Shown here piece by piece: positions 1 through 11,594 of a DNA stretch of 64,000 bases. Each line of letters opens with the position of its first letter. Within the stretch, counting starts at the first letter, position 1. The notes under the pieces were generated by a model. That model worked only from the letters and a program-made list of their open reading frames with translations. It was not told the DNA's origin and did no database searches. The DNA comes from Siderastrea radians (taxonomy: Eukaryota; Cnidaria; Anthozoa; Scleractinia; Rhizangiidae): the NCBI GenBank assembly GCA_964017195.1, contig OZ024894.1:8239537-8303536 (forward strand), written 5' to 3'. The translations under genes were made by a program, and so were the position numbers.

Positions 1-36
1 TTTTAAATGTACAACGTTAAGGAAATGAAAGCTAAT

Positions 37-208
37 ATCAGAAATGGGTTACTGAAAGAGTTCTAAAGAAAGCTAATCGAGAGAACAATTCTTAGAGGCA
101 TTTGTGAGCAAATGAAATTTTTCATTTTCAAATAGGAGCCATTCATGAGTGATATTCTATAAAAGAGCATGAACTTCTGCACGGAAAGGTCTCTGATCGA
201 AAAACCTA
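37..208 (+). repeat. Diverged direct repeat, copy 1
   Basis: This segment matches 4256-4383 in the same orientation with gaps. Shared stretches include gcatttgtgagcaaa and cacggaaaggt followed by tctgat and gaaaaac. It is probably an old dispersed repeat. The copies are too diverged to be the LTRs of the Gypsy element that starts just after copy 2. Confidence 0.5.
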
Positions 209-3200
209 ACTAAACGGTCGCAACAATAGACCAATGGTTTCATTATTACGATTCTTTTTAATTTTGTTATCGATTTGCTTGCCTCAGGCAAATAAACTAA
301 ACAGGACTTGACATGTTGTGAACCAGCAACGCTAATTTGCATTTTTGTTTACCGACTTTCACGACTGTAAAATATATAGCCAGCTTAGTTATTCGCTTTG
401 AGATTTACCGCGTTAAGATACATCTTGGAAAAGCGAATTGTGCATGCTTATGATGCTAGCTCTCTGGTTGCATGTAGAACTGTAAATGGGTACTCACAAA
501 GAACGAATGTGGCGAAAACAACACATCACGGCAATTTCATCAGTTCAGTGGTTTTGTTGAATGTCTTACACTCCTGTAGTATTTTCAAGCTTGCGAGATA
601 GTGCTGCAAGCGGTCGTTTGGTACGATAGTGTAAATCGCGGCGGTTAAAGCGGAATATAATATGAAAGTCCAGCAAATCGTCCATTCTAAATTAACGTGA
701 ACGCCGCCAAAGGCTAGTGTGCAAGTTCAATGTCTCCGTTAGGCCTTTTTTACGCTTACCTGCACGAGCTGGCAAATGATTGGAAAGTATATTCCTTTTC
801 TAAACAGGCTGAGGCAATTTTTTGCTGTAGCCGTTACAAGCAACAAACGAAGAGTACTCTAGCATTGCAAAAACTTTCAGCGAGAAATTAATCTGTAATC
901 GCTCAACTTCTTGGTCAAAAGCGATTTTAATATTAATCTTCTGATAGGTTGAGTAAATAAATAAAGTTAACCTTTCTTCATCTTGTGAAACCATGGCGAC
1001 AAGACAGATAGACACGTTAGTGAATCTAGGATGCGGCACTGACGAAACTGCTAATAACATCACGGAAGAAACTTTTAGATTACCTGTTTTTTCAGCTTGA
1101 ATTTTCCCCAGAAAATTCGGCTTCAGAAATGATATTAGTGAAGTAACTCAAAAGTTGCTTGCATCCATAAAGGGCTTGATTAACCGTCTCTCCAATGTTC
1201 GCCGTTCTGATTTAAAAGTAAACAGTAATTTCATGTCAGCCGGTTTACTTAAAGGAGTTTCTTGGTTGACCAACCAAGTGATATAACGCTAACGTCACAG
1301 AAAGCAATATCGGCTTCTAGAAAACATTTTCTATTGTTTTGAGCGGAACTTCAGTTGGAGGCTGAATAATTATGCTTTAAGATGCAAGCTACGATTTTAA
1401 TCATTGTATGTTAATTTAGAGCAAATTCTTCAAGAGTAATTATTGAGAACAACTTTGATCTTTGTTTTCATGTCCTCAAGCTTATGGTCATTATGGTCAA
1501 TGCGAGGCAAATAAAACTTTCTCATCAAATGACTCAGACATTGACATGTATCCTAGTAAACAAAGAGAATATAGCAAATAATCACAAAAGGACATTTTCT
1601 TAATGTAAGACGCAATTCGAACAGTTAGTATCACAATAAATTATTTGTTGAATCACCTATAGAGACCTCAGTGGAGAATCCATTTATCTATATGGCATGG
1701 CCTAAACATTCCCTGGCAGCCGGTGTTATCACTCTTCTCGTTTTATTATGCTAACTCAGTTATGAGTTGACTGAGCTGAGTGCTATTCAGCAGCTTTTAG
1801 CCTGTTCCAGGCTCCGAGTTAGTAAAAAAAGGAAAAGCGAACGACAATACGGCCGCGAAAAACGCTTAGGGACTTAGAAGAGCGTCTTTCCCACCCCCGC
1901 CCCCTTTTCTCCAGTTCCTACGCGTCTTAATTTCCCGGTGCCTTTTGAGGGCCTGGAACAGACTAGCAGATTTCATTTCCTTATTCACTCGCTAAAATTT
2001 ACCAAATTTTGACTAATCCGCGCTCGAGCTGTTCTCCATAATGGCACGATGGTGGGGGCTTTAAAATCAAAGCGACAAACACGCTCAGGATCACGCAACA
2101 AAATCTTCGATCACCCCACAAAATGCCTTTAATACGCATGCGCGGTGGTATTCTCGAAAGTTTATGACGTCACTTGCACGCAAACAGAGAAAATAACGCA
2201 TATTTTTCTTTTGTTTCCCTTAAAATGTGTATGATTCAAGACACAGATGCTTACTCCTAAATATTGATTCTTCCAAAAACTCTATCCAAGGATTTCTTTT
2301 TTACTATTGAAACGGAACCACTAGATGAACTTTTACTTCAAGTTTTAAGAATGTTTTCCAAAACTGTTTTCACAATACTGCCAAGTTTAAAGGTATTTCA
2401 CCGAAGGTAACTCGAGAATTGGCGTCAAAATAGGTGAAAAATAGCAAAAACGTGGCCATCTTTACGATTGGCTGTTGCCCTGTTGCCATAGCAACGGTAT
2501 TTGATGCAGACATGTGACCAAAAAGGAAACCCTTGGCGCATCAACTGTTGTAAATGCCTTGAACATAAACCCTAAGGTAAAACTAACATACTTTGACTTT
2601 AGTTCTTCAGACCTGTATGCTGTTGATGCTCTAGGGAGCACACTCAAGTTAAACTTTCCCCTATTGTTAAACTCGTCTTTAACATTCTTTTGTTTTCCTT
2701 AAAGGAGGGAGAAAAGGCCGCAAATAAGCGATTTTTACCTTGGAATCCGTATGTTAATTATTAACTTCAAATTGAAATTTTCAATCACCTTCAAATCTTC
2801 AATTTTTTCTTTCCGCCGTAATTTCCTAAAATCTGCCCCTCCCCTCCCCCCCTTTGTTTTTATTCCTTTAAAACATAACCGAGCGCTTTTGTGGATCTAG
2901 TGAAGTCTTTTTGAGATAAACAAGTTTAGGCGCTGAAACTTCCTAAAAACGTGGCGTTTGCCCAGAATGCCCCCCTTAAGTTGCCTGGGCTGGAAGCACA
3001 CACAAAAAAGAAACTAACCCCTTTCGAAAGGTGCTTCTCCTTGTAGCCCACTTTTCACGGTGGGCATATAAAACGCCTAAACGTGCATCCTTGGAACTAC
3101 TTTTGCATTTTTATTCGTTTGAGCTCAAACTTTGCTGGATGGTAGAACTTTGTATTCCAAAAAATCGTATTTTTTTGTTTTCCAATTTTAACGGTTTTTG

Positions 3201-4255
3201 GCGGGAAAATGACGTCACAAAATTGACAGCAAAATTTAAATTTCAAGTTATGGCAAAACAAATAAATAATTTTGAAAGAGCGTGACGTGATAGAAACAAA
3301 TGTGAAAACGTTTTTGGAAAAGCTCAATTGCTTTAGGAGCTATAGCATCTTGAAATGTACTTATGTTTCTAAAAATAGTAACAAAATGGCGGGAAATTCA
3401 AGAATCAAAGCTTAATAACTCTTTAACCAATTGAGCTTGGGAGTACCACGCGGTCCAGCGCTCTGACGACATTATTGGCCAGTTCTATTCCTCTTGCTAT
3501 AGGGTTTCGTAGAGTCTTATTTAGAAGCTTGTTTTGCAAATACAAGGACATAACATAGCCAGATGGCAACTCCCATGATTCCTTACAGGCGTGTTTTGTA
3601 GAGTAAACTGGGCAGTTAGGCCACGCTGCAAAATACTGTTCTCTGGAGTCAGTGATCTTTAAGGGAGAACAGGAAGAGGAACTTGCAAGGGAGTTGGGCG
3701 AGAAGGAGGTGTTGAAGGTTAAAGAGGGAGGGGAACTCTCAGTCGTTCTACAGTGCTACTTCGGAGATTTGACGTGTCAGCCTCTGAATACTGTAAATCT
3801 TAAGATAGCCATGTTCATAACGCAAATAGCAGCGGAAATACTTCTAGTTTGTGCTTTATATTCTTCTTGGACATTAGCTGCAATTCCCATCTTTATCGTT
3901 GGGTGCCAGCTGCAGCTAAGGGGTACAAAACTTATAATGAGGTTATATTCCTTTAATGGATAACTAAACCAATGACCATTCTCTCTCAGTTCGCTATTAT
4001 GTTGGCTTAACAAATCAATATTCTTTTTATATTAACAACATTAACAAGTTAACAATCCACACAAACGAGTGTGACTTGAAAAGGAAAATTTTTATTACGC
4101 ATGTTTTGTGCACAATTTTTAACTCCCTTAAAGATATTTGACGCTGAGGGCTAATATAAAAGGTAACAAGGAAATGTCTGCTATTTAATGCGATTTAACA
4201 ATGTTGATGCTAAGTTATTTATTTTATATGAGGAAAAATTACCAAAATAAAAGGA

Positions 4256-4383
4256 AATATCAAGAAAGTTCTAAAAGAAACTTAACGTTTTGAGTGCATT
4301 TGTGAGCAAAGTAATTTTTCAACTGATAGGAACAATTGAGTGAGAGCATAAAATTCCTCACGGAAAGGTTTCTGATGGAAAAA
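4256..4383 (+). repeat. Diverged direct repeat, copy 2
   Basis: Partner of the segment at 37-208, shortened by gaps. It ends about 85 bases before the putative LTR of the retrotransposon, so it marks the flank into which the retroelement inserted. Confidence 0.45.
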
Positions 4384-4467
4384 CATTTAAGAGCAAATCC
4401 GTACAAAAATCAAACATTGAGCGGCAAAGCTTGAAAATTCAAATTCGCTCTTCTTTTGCATGGTGGT

Positions 4468-4607
4468 TGTTAGGATATGTTAGTTACCAGGCCCCAAGTT
4501 ACACGCTGTTGTGCCTCGCTTTCATGTCAGTCAATAAAGCATGAGTTGTTGTACAGAACGGCCATCTTGGATGTTCTTTACTTAGAAGTAGTTTAGAGAA
4601 CATTACA
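4468..4607 (+). repeat. Putative short 5' LTR of a Gypsy element
   Basis: The segment begins tgttagga and ends acattaca, the TG...CA ends of an LTR, and contains an AATAAA near 4536. Immediately after it, tggtgtcagacg looks like a primer-binding site, and the gag ORF starts 21 bases after the LTR end. No 3' LTR exists in the window because the element is truncated, so the left boundary is not confirmed by a second copy. About 140 bp is short for an LTR. Confidence 0.4.
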
Positions 4608-4628
4608 TGGTGTCAGACGAAAGCTAGA

Positions 4629-5993
4629 ATGAATCAGCTTCCACCGCCGAATCCTATGACATTCGAGGGAAATGTCACCGAAAACTGGAGAAGATGGATC
4701 CAGCAGTTTCGACTTTATCTCAACGCGACGGGTCTCGACAAGAAACCACAGCAGCAGCAATGTTCGTGTTTGCTAACAGTTGCCGGACCAGAGGCGTTGG
4801 AAATCTTCAATACGTTTGCTCTCAGTGACACTGATCAGACGAAGATTGAAGTGGTGATTAGCAAGTTTGAAGAATACTGCACACCGAAGAAGAACGTGAC
4901 TTACGAGCGACATGTGTTCAACACAAGGGCGCAGGGAGCGACCGAAGGAATTGATGCTTACGTCACGGAATTACGCAAGCTTGCAAGAAACTGTGAGTTT
5001 GGAGAATTACATGATTCCTTAATTCGTGATCGTATTGTGTGTGGCATCCGAAGCAATGTAGTCAGGAAACGTCTTCTGCGAGAAAAAGATTTGAATTTGG
5101 AGCGAGCAGTCGAAATTTGCAAGTCATCTGAAATTACTGACAATCAGTTGAAAAACATAGTTGCTGATCAGGATGAACGAGAGGTGAACGAAGTCAAGAG
5201 TGACTCAAAAAAGCCACCAGTAAAACCAAAAGGGGGCAAAGGAAAGCCCAGGCAAACAAAGAAATCATTCAACTGTAGAAGATGCGGAGAAGAGCATGAG
5301 CCCAAAAAATGTCCAGCATACGGTCAAATTTGCCACAAATGCAAACAAAGAAATCCTTACGCGAAAGTGTGCCGTTCAAAGCCAAGGGACAGCTCAAAAC
5401 AAGTGGATGAATACAGGTTAGATGATGATTCAGACACAGATGAATTCTTTATTGGGGTCTTAGGAGCTAAGCCAGGCAGCCAGAAAAATTGGATGCAAAA
5501 TGTTGTTATCAACAATCTCCAGGTTACTATGAAATTGGACACTGGTGCCCAATGTAACGTGTTACCGTACTCCTTGTACTGTAAGCTGACACGAGAGAAA
5601 CTGAGGAAGTCAAACACCCGGCTTGTGCCGTATACTGGCCACAAGATACCAGTAATGGGAAAAGCCACTCTCTCTGTGAAACTCAAAGGCAAGTTCCATC
5701 CTGTTGAGTTTCATGTCATTGAGCATCCAGCCACACCAGTAATTGGTCTTCAAACCTGTAATGATCTAAATTTAGTCAAGAGAGTCAGTGCAGTTGATAC
5801 CCAAAGGGATGACAACTCATCCAGTGACACTAGTAACCTGGATGTCAACGAAATTCTAAAGAAACATGAGGATGTATTCGATGGTATTGGATGTTTGGAA
5901 GGTGCTTATCGGATCAAGATTGATTCCAGCGTAACTCCAGTGGTTCACCCACCTCGTAAAATACCGTTCACCCAGAGAGAGAACGTTAAGTAA
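4629..5993 (+). pseudogene. Gypsy-type gag and protease, ended by an in-frame stop
   Basis: The frame encodes 454 residues. An N-terminal gag region (MTFEGNVTENW...) is followed near residues 215-250 by two CCHC-like zinc knuckles starting CRRCGEEHEPKKC. An aspartic protease has its active site at LDTGAQCNVLP (about residues 304-314). It ends with the first residues of the reverse transcriptase linker. The next ORF lies in the same frame 12 bases further on, so the TAA at 5991-5993 is a single in-frame stop in what should be one gag-pol reading frame. That is either decay or, less likely, a readthrough site. The layout fits Ty3/Gypsy elements, probably the Mag side of the family. Confidence 0.85.
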
Positions 5994-7718
5994 GAGCTTG
6001 ACCGTATGGAAGCACTAGGTGTCATCCGCAGGGCAGATGAACCAACTGAATGGGTTAGTTCTTTAGTAGTGGTGCAGAAACCCAATGGCAAAGTACGTGT
6101 GTGTTTAGATCCCAGAGATCTAAATAAAGCTATCCAGAGAGAACACTATCCCATGAAAACTGTGGAAGATGTTGCAGCCGAACTTAGTGATGCCAAGGTG
6201 TTCAGTGTGCTTGATGCCACGTCAGGGTTCTGGCACATCAAACTTGATGAAGCAAGTACGCAGTTGTTGACATTCAACACACCATTTGGTCGATACCAGT
6301 ACCTAAGGATGCCATTTGGTATCAACTCAGCGCCAGAAGTGACCCAAGCATTCGAGGACCTGAGCGGTGTCAAGACAATTGCAGACGATATCCTTATTTG
6401 GGGAAAAGATGGAGACGAGCACAACTTTCGCTTGGAGCAAGTGTTGAAACGATCAAGGAAAGTTGGATTGAGGCTCAACCGAAGTAAAATGAAAATCATG
6501 ACAACCGAAGTGCCGTACATTGGCCACATCTTGACAGCAAATGGACTGAAACTAGATCCTAGCAAGGTGCAAGCAGCGGAGGAAATGCCATCTCCAGCTG
6601 ACAAGCCAGCACTCCTAAGGTTCCTTGGAATGGTGAATTACATGAGTAAATTCATACCTAACCTAGCAGAACTAACTCAGCCATTGAGAGAACTTTTGCA
6701 CAAGGACGTGGCATGGAATTGGTCAGAAAGGCAGGAGAAAGCATTCCGATCCATTAAAGGAAAGCTGACAAGTGATGCAATACTCCAGTATTATGATGTT
6801 GAAAAGTCAACCACAGTATCAGTAGATGCATCATCCTACGGACTTGGACCATGTCTACTGCAGGAGGGGCGACCGGTGTGTTACGCATCCAGATCATTGA
6901 GCTCCGCTGAGAGAAATTACGCACAGATCGAAAAAGAACTACTGGCAATCGTGTATGGATGTACTAAATTTCACCAGTATGTATACGGCAAGAAAGTAAG
7001 AGTCCAAACTGACCACAAACCCCTAGAAGCCTTGTTCCGAAAACCATTATTTCAAGCACCGCAAAGATTGCAACGAATGTTGTTAAGGCTTCAGCGTTAT
7101 GACCTGCAAGTGGAGTATGAACCAGGCAAAAACTTGTACATTGCAGACACTCTAAGCCGTGCCCCAGAAGGGCAAAATGAAACCGCAGCCAACTCAAAGG
7201 ATGAATTTGAAGTGCTCATCATTGAGAACATGCCAGTCAGTGAGGAGAAACTGGAACAGTTCAAACAAGAAACTAGGAAAGATCCAACATTACAGAAGCT
7301 CAAGAACACAGTACTAAATGGATGGCCGGAGAGCAAGTCTCAGTCAGATCCAGAGCTTCATGGATATTGGAATTTTAAGGAAGAAATCACTGTTTGTGAT
7401 GACCTACTGCCGAGGTCTGACAGGCTTATTGTCCCAGATTCGCTAAGAGGAGAGATGCCTAGTAAAATTCACAGCAGTCATTTAGGCATTGGAAAATGCA
7501 AGCGCCGAGCCAGGGATGTCTTGTTTTGGCCAGGAATGAACCAGCAGATAACAGACATGATATCCAAGTGCAATACCTGTAACACGTATAGAAATGCTCA
7601 AGCAAGAGAACCACTCAAGAGTCATGAATTACCTGGAAGACCGTGGCAGAAGATCGCAGTTGATCTCATTGTACTTGAAAAACAAGACTGTGTAGTAATA
7701 GTTGACTATAGTCTATAG
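5994..7718 (+). pseudogene. Gypsy-type pol: RT, RNase H and truncated integrase
   Basis: It continues the frame of the gag-protease ORF after the stop. The reverse transcriptase shows LRMPFGINSAPE and the catalytic ADDILIW near 6385. Between them the frame looks a few residues shorter than usual, perhaps a small in-frame deletion. RNase H follows with VSVDASSYGLG (about 6820) and IEKELLAIVYG. The integrase zinc domain (HSSHLGIGK, then CNTC) and the start of the catalytic core (AVDLIVL) are present. The frame then collapses into a tatagtc repeat at about 7709-7727, where the inverted repeat of the next transposon begins. The second and third catalytic acids of the integrase and the 3' LTR are missing. 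Confidence 0.88.
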
Positions 7719-7722
7719 TCTA

Positions 7723-8236
7723 TAGTCTGGGAGCTAATGTATTTCCGTGGGCATTTTGAGAAGAAAGCAAGCCAGTGGCCTAGTAGTGTTGAGTAGTCCA
7801 TAAGGAACTCAGAAAATGTTGTTGACATTTTTGTAGAGCGCCAAGAGAGTATTAATAGGATGTTTTAAAATGACCTGTGTGATCCAGCATGGGAACGAGG
7901 CTGAAAAGCTTTAAGTGGCCATAACTTCTTTCTAGTTCGAGAAAACTCAACCAAGCTCACCAGAAATACTAAGTAAACAACACTCAAGCTAGTACAATAG
8001 TTATTGCCATATATGAGGGTCACGTGATAGCTCCAGCATGAAATCGAGGCTAGAAAGCTACCCATCAAAAAAGGCTCGATATATATGGTGGAGGCGAGAC
8101 CTAACTCAGGGGACATACTTGCTAGACAGCCCTGAACCCAGCAAATTGCTTATATTTATTAATAAGAGTCACGTGATTTACATATAGCATGGAAACGAGG
8201 CTGGCAAGTCTTGCTTGATGAAACAAAAAAATGTAT
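7723..8236 (+). repeat. Left terminal inverted repeat of the Academ-like element
   Basis: It pairs in inverted orientation with 29427-29948. The two match over almost all of their length, including gtgatccagcatgggaacg and the patch around tatatatggtggaggcgag. The outermost 30 bases differ by a small rearrangement, with taattagctccc present only on the right. The left end abuts three tandem tatagtc units. Confidence 0.85.
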
Positions 8237-8662
8237 ATCATCCTGTTCAAAATTGACAAATATAACAAGCCACATCCTCTAGAACCACAAAAGTAGTACA
8301 GATTGATTCAATTGATAGTCACGCTACCAATTAATAGAAAACAAGGCTACGCGTTTTCTGTAATTCTTTTTAGTGAATTAGAAATTAGGCTTGTCGAACA
8401 AAGAAAAATACCTATGGTTTAGAAACAGCCGAAGCACTGTGTCTTCTCACTCCAAAATGATTTATTTACTCTTCACTTGAAAATCAAACTCATCTTCATG
8501 AGGTCATGAAAGGTCACTTCGTAACTTCTACATATCTCCGACATCGATGGCAGTTCTAACCTACAAACTAAGAATACTCCTTTTATGGCGAAACATATAA
8601 ACATATATGAGCTGACTATCATGAAAGCAAATCAGTTCTGTTTCTTTAAATCTCGCCACAGT
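8237..8662. other. 3' untranslated stretch of the Academ-like gene
   Basis: A/T-rich DNA between the inverted repeat and the stop codon of the minus-strand gene. No ORF or repeat of note is visible. It presumably holds the 3' untranslated region and polyadenylation site. Confidence 0.5.
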
Positions 8663-9833
8663 TTATTCCTCATTGTATTCATCGTCGTCTACCACCTCAG
8701 TAAAAACATTCTGGCAGGGTTCATCTTCTTCATCAGAGCATGTACAAAGGTCTGTGCACGCTAGTCCATTCTTACGACATTGGCATCGGTTGCTTGCGCA
8801 CTGCTTCGTGCACCCGCATTTAACTAGCTGAATGATAGCTTCTGGCGCTGGTGGTAGCTTTGTCATCACTGGAAGCCATCTGTTGTCATTTTTCTCCCAG
8901 CCATAGTTTTCAGGAGATGGAATATCAGGGTTTGCAACAGCATCGTTATTCCACACCATAGCTTGATAATGGGCGCGTAGAACAGCTTGATGTAGGGCAC
9001 CTTGGGTTGGTGGAAGTCGTTCTGATTGGGCTTGCTTCTTACGAAATAACCACCATCGAAGATCTTTCACTGTGGTAAGTGATGTATTTGGAACATAAAG
9101 TTCGCATACAAACTTCTCAATAGCCTTCATGGTCTCGTCAGATGGTCTTAGTGTTGTACCCAGCTTTGCCATCTCTCTGACAACATCTTCATCGACATTT
9201 AGAAATGCCTTCCAACACAAAGGTTTTGCATGGCCTGAAAAACATCCGGTATTATCTGCTCCACTAAGTGCATGGAACGCTGGAAGAGCAGCTGTTCTTG
9301 CTTCCCCGAGAGCTTGAACTATTGGCTTTAGCATGATCGATCTGTGGTTGCGCCCTTTCCCTGTAACAAACGAAACATTGCCACACAACTCTGGTTCCCG
9401 TCTTAATGCCAGAACAAATACATCAGTGTCAGGGGAGTGGATTTGGATCTCTGTTGCGCCATCTGATGTCGCGTCAACAGCGTGAAGAATGATCTTGGTG
9501 TCCGCTTCTTTTTGGTTGCTTTCAAGATCTTCAACATCTTTGTGTGTTGCCTTGCATTCACTACCCCACGCAACAACAAAGCGCCTTCCATGCTGTATCC
9601 TGAAATACTTCATCGCCTTCTCTGCCAGGTATTTTGTGAGCTCCATCTTCGTCTTAGTGTGAGACAGAAGCTTCTTCATTGACACTTTTGAGATGTTGGT
9701 GGAGTCTGTGATTCGATAGTAGACGGCATCCTGACCTCCTTGCCTCTTTTCCCTTGTGGCTTCTTTTAAGGACATAGTTATGTCGTACCTATCGAAGATC
9801 AGGCGAACCTCGTCATTCCTTCCATACTTTTGT
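8663..9833 (-). pseudogene. Academ-like transposase exon 3, C-terminal part
   Basis: This is the 3' half of exon 3, separated from its 5' half (25005-27070) by the Polinton. The frame is open across it, to a stop at 8663. Counting from the first ATG after the insertion (9775), residues 90-95 read EADTKI and 114-121 read SPDTDVFV, followed by LSGADNTGCFSG. Acidic pairs and a glycine-rich turn in this order resemble the catalytic core of FEN1/XPG nucleases. Near the C-terminus CGCTKQC, CQC and CTDLCTC form a nine-cysteine cluster of the Tesmin/TSO1 CXC type. The nuclease role is inference. Removing the insertion with one target copy keeps the phase, so this was one exon. Confidence 0.75.
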
Positions 9834-9839
9834 TCTATT
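9834..9839 (+). repeat. Polinton target site duplication, left copy (tctatt)
   Basis: Identical to 24999-25004. Six-base duplications are the known hallmark of Polinton integration. Confidence 0.9.
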
Positions 9840-10138
9840 AGTAGTAAAGTGGGCTCACATGGACACTAATCCTGGCTTCTGATTGGTCGAGTGACGTCAT
9901 CACCGGAAGTGGGATGGGAAACCGCTGACTAGTTGGAAAAAGGGATCGTGGGCTCATGGAACCGGAAGTCACGTGGTTTGGAATGGGAAACCGCTGACAA
10001 GTTGGAAAAAAGGGATCGTGGGCTCATGGAACCGGAAGTCACGTGGTTTGGAAAGGAAAACCGCTGACAAGTTTGAAAATAGGATCGTGGGCTCAAGGTG
10101 GGCGGAGAAAACGCGGGCTCAAAGTCCAAAGTCCAATT
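9840..10138 (+). repeat. Polinton left terminal inverted repeat
   Basis: It matches the reverse complement of 24623-24998. After a unique outer 80 bases it holds about three tandem units of roughly 67 bp, each with ccgctga, gggctcatggaaccggaag and cacgtg. The right repeat holds about four units, which explains the length difference. The outer part contains attgg (CCAAT reversed), tgacgtca (a CRE) and ccggaagt (an ETS-type site). Single-base differences between the arms show that some time has passed since insertion. Confidence 0.92.
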
Positions 10139-10259
10139 TTTGGAACGGGGGTGACCCATATATGGCCCATAGATGGATTTGATATGGTTTTGATATGGCA
10201 CAAGTCCAATTCAAGCATAGGTATAAAAGGGTAAACCCTAAGGTGAGGGAGTAGTCACG
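10139..10259 (+). promoter_or_regulatory. Promoter of the penton gene
   Basis: A tataaaa box at 10222-10228 sits about 32 bases before the penton ATG. Upstream a ccaat lies near 10206, and the E-box and ETS-like sites of the inverted repeat are within 200 bases. The inner inverted repeat therefore probably supplies the activator sites for this gene. Confidence 0.55.
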
Positions 10260-11312
10260 ATGAGTTTTTACATCACTCTGCTCAGTGATCAAGCACAAGG
10301 CACGGGGCAAAAATTTACGGCGCGACTGCCTCGTTCCCATTATTTGGTGGAAGATGATTGGGAAGCAGCTTTGGTACATATTTCCCACCCGGGGTTTAAT
10401 CAATCCTTGGAAGATCAAAGCAAGGAGAATTGGACGCAAGAGGATAGTCAAAAACATTGGATGAAAACAGATGTTAGTTACATCCCAAAAGGTGCGGATG
10501 GAACGGCCCCCCTTCAAGTCACCAAACAAATCCATTTACCGCCCGGGTATTACCACAATTTGAAAGAAGCCTGGATTGCCATTGGGTACGAAATAGAAAA
10601 ACAACACATGGACGTCATGATGGATATAGCGAAAATGGATGTGGACGATCAAGCCAAACGCAAACAACTCGCGGCTCTCAACCTGGCTCAACCCTATGTG
10701 AAAATCACCAATACGAGCATCGCCCCCGAATTAGATTCGTTGTATGTACTCATACCGGCCAATATGGAATTCGAAATGGAATGGAAATTCGCTGGCCTGA
10801 TGGGATTGGTGAAAGATGGAACGCCCACGGAACGCGTGGTCCAAGAAAAGAATTATTTGGTGAAACATATTGTGGATTACAACGATCGCCATAAATGGAC
10901 ACCAACCACCGGTCCTGTTGCCAAATATCCCCCGTTGGGTCATGTGTCCGTCAGCTTTACCCACCCCGATTTCGATTATTACTTCTTCTTGGGACCGAAT
11001 CTGAGTCGACAACCTTTTCCCAGTACGCCCACGGTCAAACCGCAACAAGGACAACAACAATTGATGATTTACACGGACTTGGTGGCACCGAGCATTGTGG
11101 GAAATCAAGAAAAAGGATTTTTACGTACCTTGGATGCGGGCAATACCGACCATCAATTTGATACGACGCAACGGATGTATTTTCCTCTAGGCAAGACCAT
11201 CTTTGACAGCATTGAGATAGACATTCAAACAGCCAATGGACAGCCGGCTCCGGTTAAACAAGGCAGAACCATCATTACCCTTCAACTCTCCAGAAAAAGT
11301 CAACGAACATGA
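10260..11312 (+). CDS. Minor capsid (penton) protein of a Polinton
   Basis: An intact frame of 350 residues. It opens MSFYITLLSDQAQ and soon reads DDWEAALVHISHPGF, the start typical of Polinton penton proteins. The C-terminal third has QLMIYTDLVAPSIVG, FDSIEIDIQTANG and a last strand TIITLQLSRK, the conserved signature of the family. The protein is expected to form a single jelly roll and pentamers at capsid vertices. The start is the first ATG after a TATA box. It is the first gene inside the left inverted repeat and has its own AATAAA. It is odd that the penton is intact while no major capsid gene is present. Confidence 0.85.
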   Translation: MSFYITLLSDQAQGTGQKFTARLPRSHYLVEDDWEAALVHISHPGFNQSLEDQSKENWTQEDSQKHWMKTDVSYIPKGADGTAPLQVTKQIHLPPGYYHNLKEAWIAIGYEIEKQHMDVMMDIAKMDVDDQAKRKQLAALNLAQPYVKITNTSIAPELDSLYVLIPANMEFEMEWKFAGLMGLVKDGTPTERVVQEKNYLVKHIVDYNDRHKWTPTTGPVAKYPPLGHVSVSFTHPDFDYYFFLGPNLSRQPFPSTPTVKPQQGQQQLMIYTDLVAPSIVGNQEKGFLRTLDAGNTDHQFDTTQRMYFPLGKTIFDSIEIDIQTANGQPAPVKQGRTIITLQLSRKSQRT

Positions 11313-11326
11313 TTATGTAGAGAATC

Positions 11327-11332
11327 AATAAA
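11327..11332 (+). terminator. Polyadenylation signal after the penton gene
   Basis: AATAAA 14 bases after the stop codon. It is part of a short inverted repeat (caataaagatg ... catcttttattg, 11326-11352), so an equivalent signal exists on the other strand. Confidence 0.6.
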
Positions 11333-11366
11333 GATGACAACATCTTTTATTGATCTTTCGTATGTG

Positions 11367-11594
11367 GGTTTTTTTATACAGAAACAAAAGGGTCACGTGG
11401 GAGGGAATGGGCCAATGAGAGAAAGACCCATCATGCTTTGGGAGGGGAAGAGGTGGGGGGACCCCCCTCCCCCCTCCTTAGATAGACCATGAGGCATTGC
11501 GCAGATCGGGGTATATAAGTCAAGGGAGGCCCCAGGACGTCACTCCTAGCTTTGAGTTCGTGCTGAGTGAAGTTTTGTCTGTTGAGGAGAAAAA
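11367..11594 (+). promoter_or_regulatory. Duplicated promoter module, left copy
   Basis: Positions 11367-11480 are an inverted copy of 19165-19283. The module has an E-box cacgtg (11394-11399), a ccaat (11412-11416), catcatgctttgggagggg and a run of G then C. After it a tatataa at 11512-11518 lies 77 bases before the ATG at 11595. On the other strand a TATA-like gtataaaaaaac (11370-11381) points back into the penton gene and has no gene to serve here; in the other copy the equivalent TATA serves PolB. Confidence 0.65.

Larger units (their letters stand above)
1..4467. other. Non-coding flank without a recognised gene
   Basis: No open frame here has recognisable domains; the frames are short, low in complexity or interrupted. 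The stretch is mostly A/T-rich. A C-rich patch around 1893-1910 and a segment near 1735-1960 have the look of old dispersed repeats, but I could not define ends. Two diverged copies of one repeat lie near the edges and are listed separately. An exon of a gene extending left of the window cannot be excluded. Confidence 0.5.

Noticed and set aside
7470..7718. Integrase fragment as the Polinton integrase
   Set aside because: It lies outside the Polinton boundaries, in frame with a Gypsy RT/RNase H, and is truncated.
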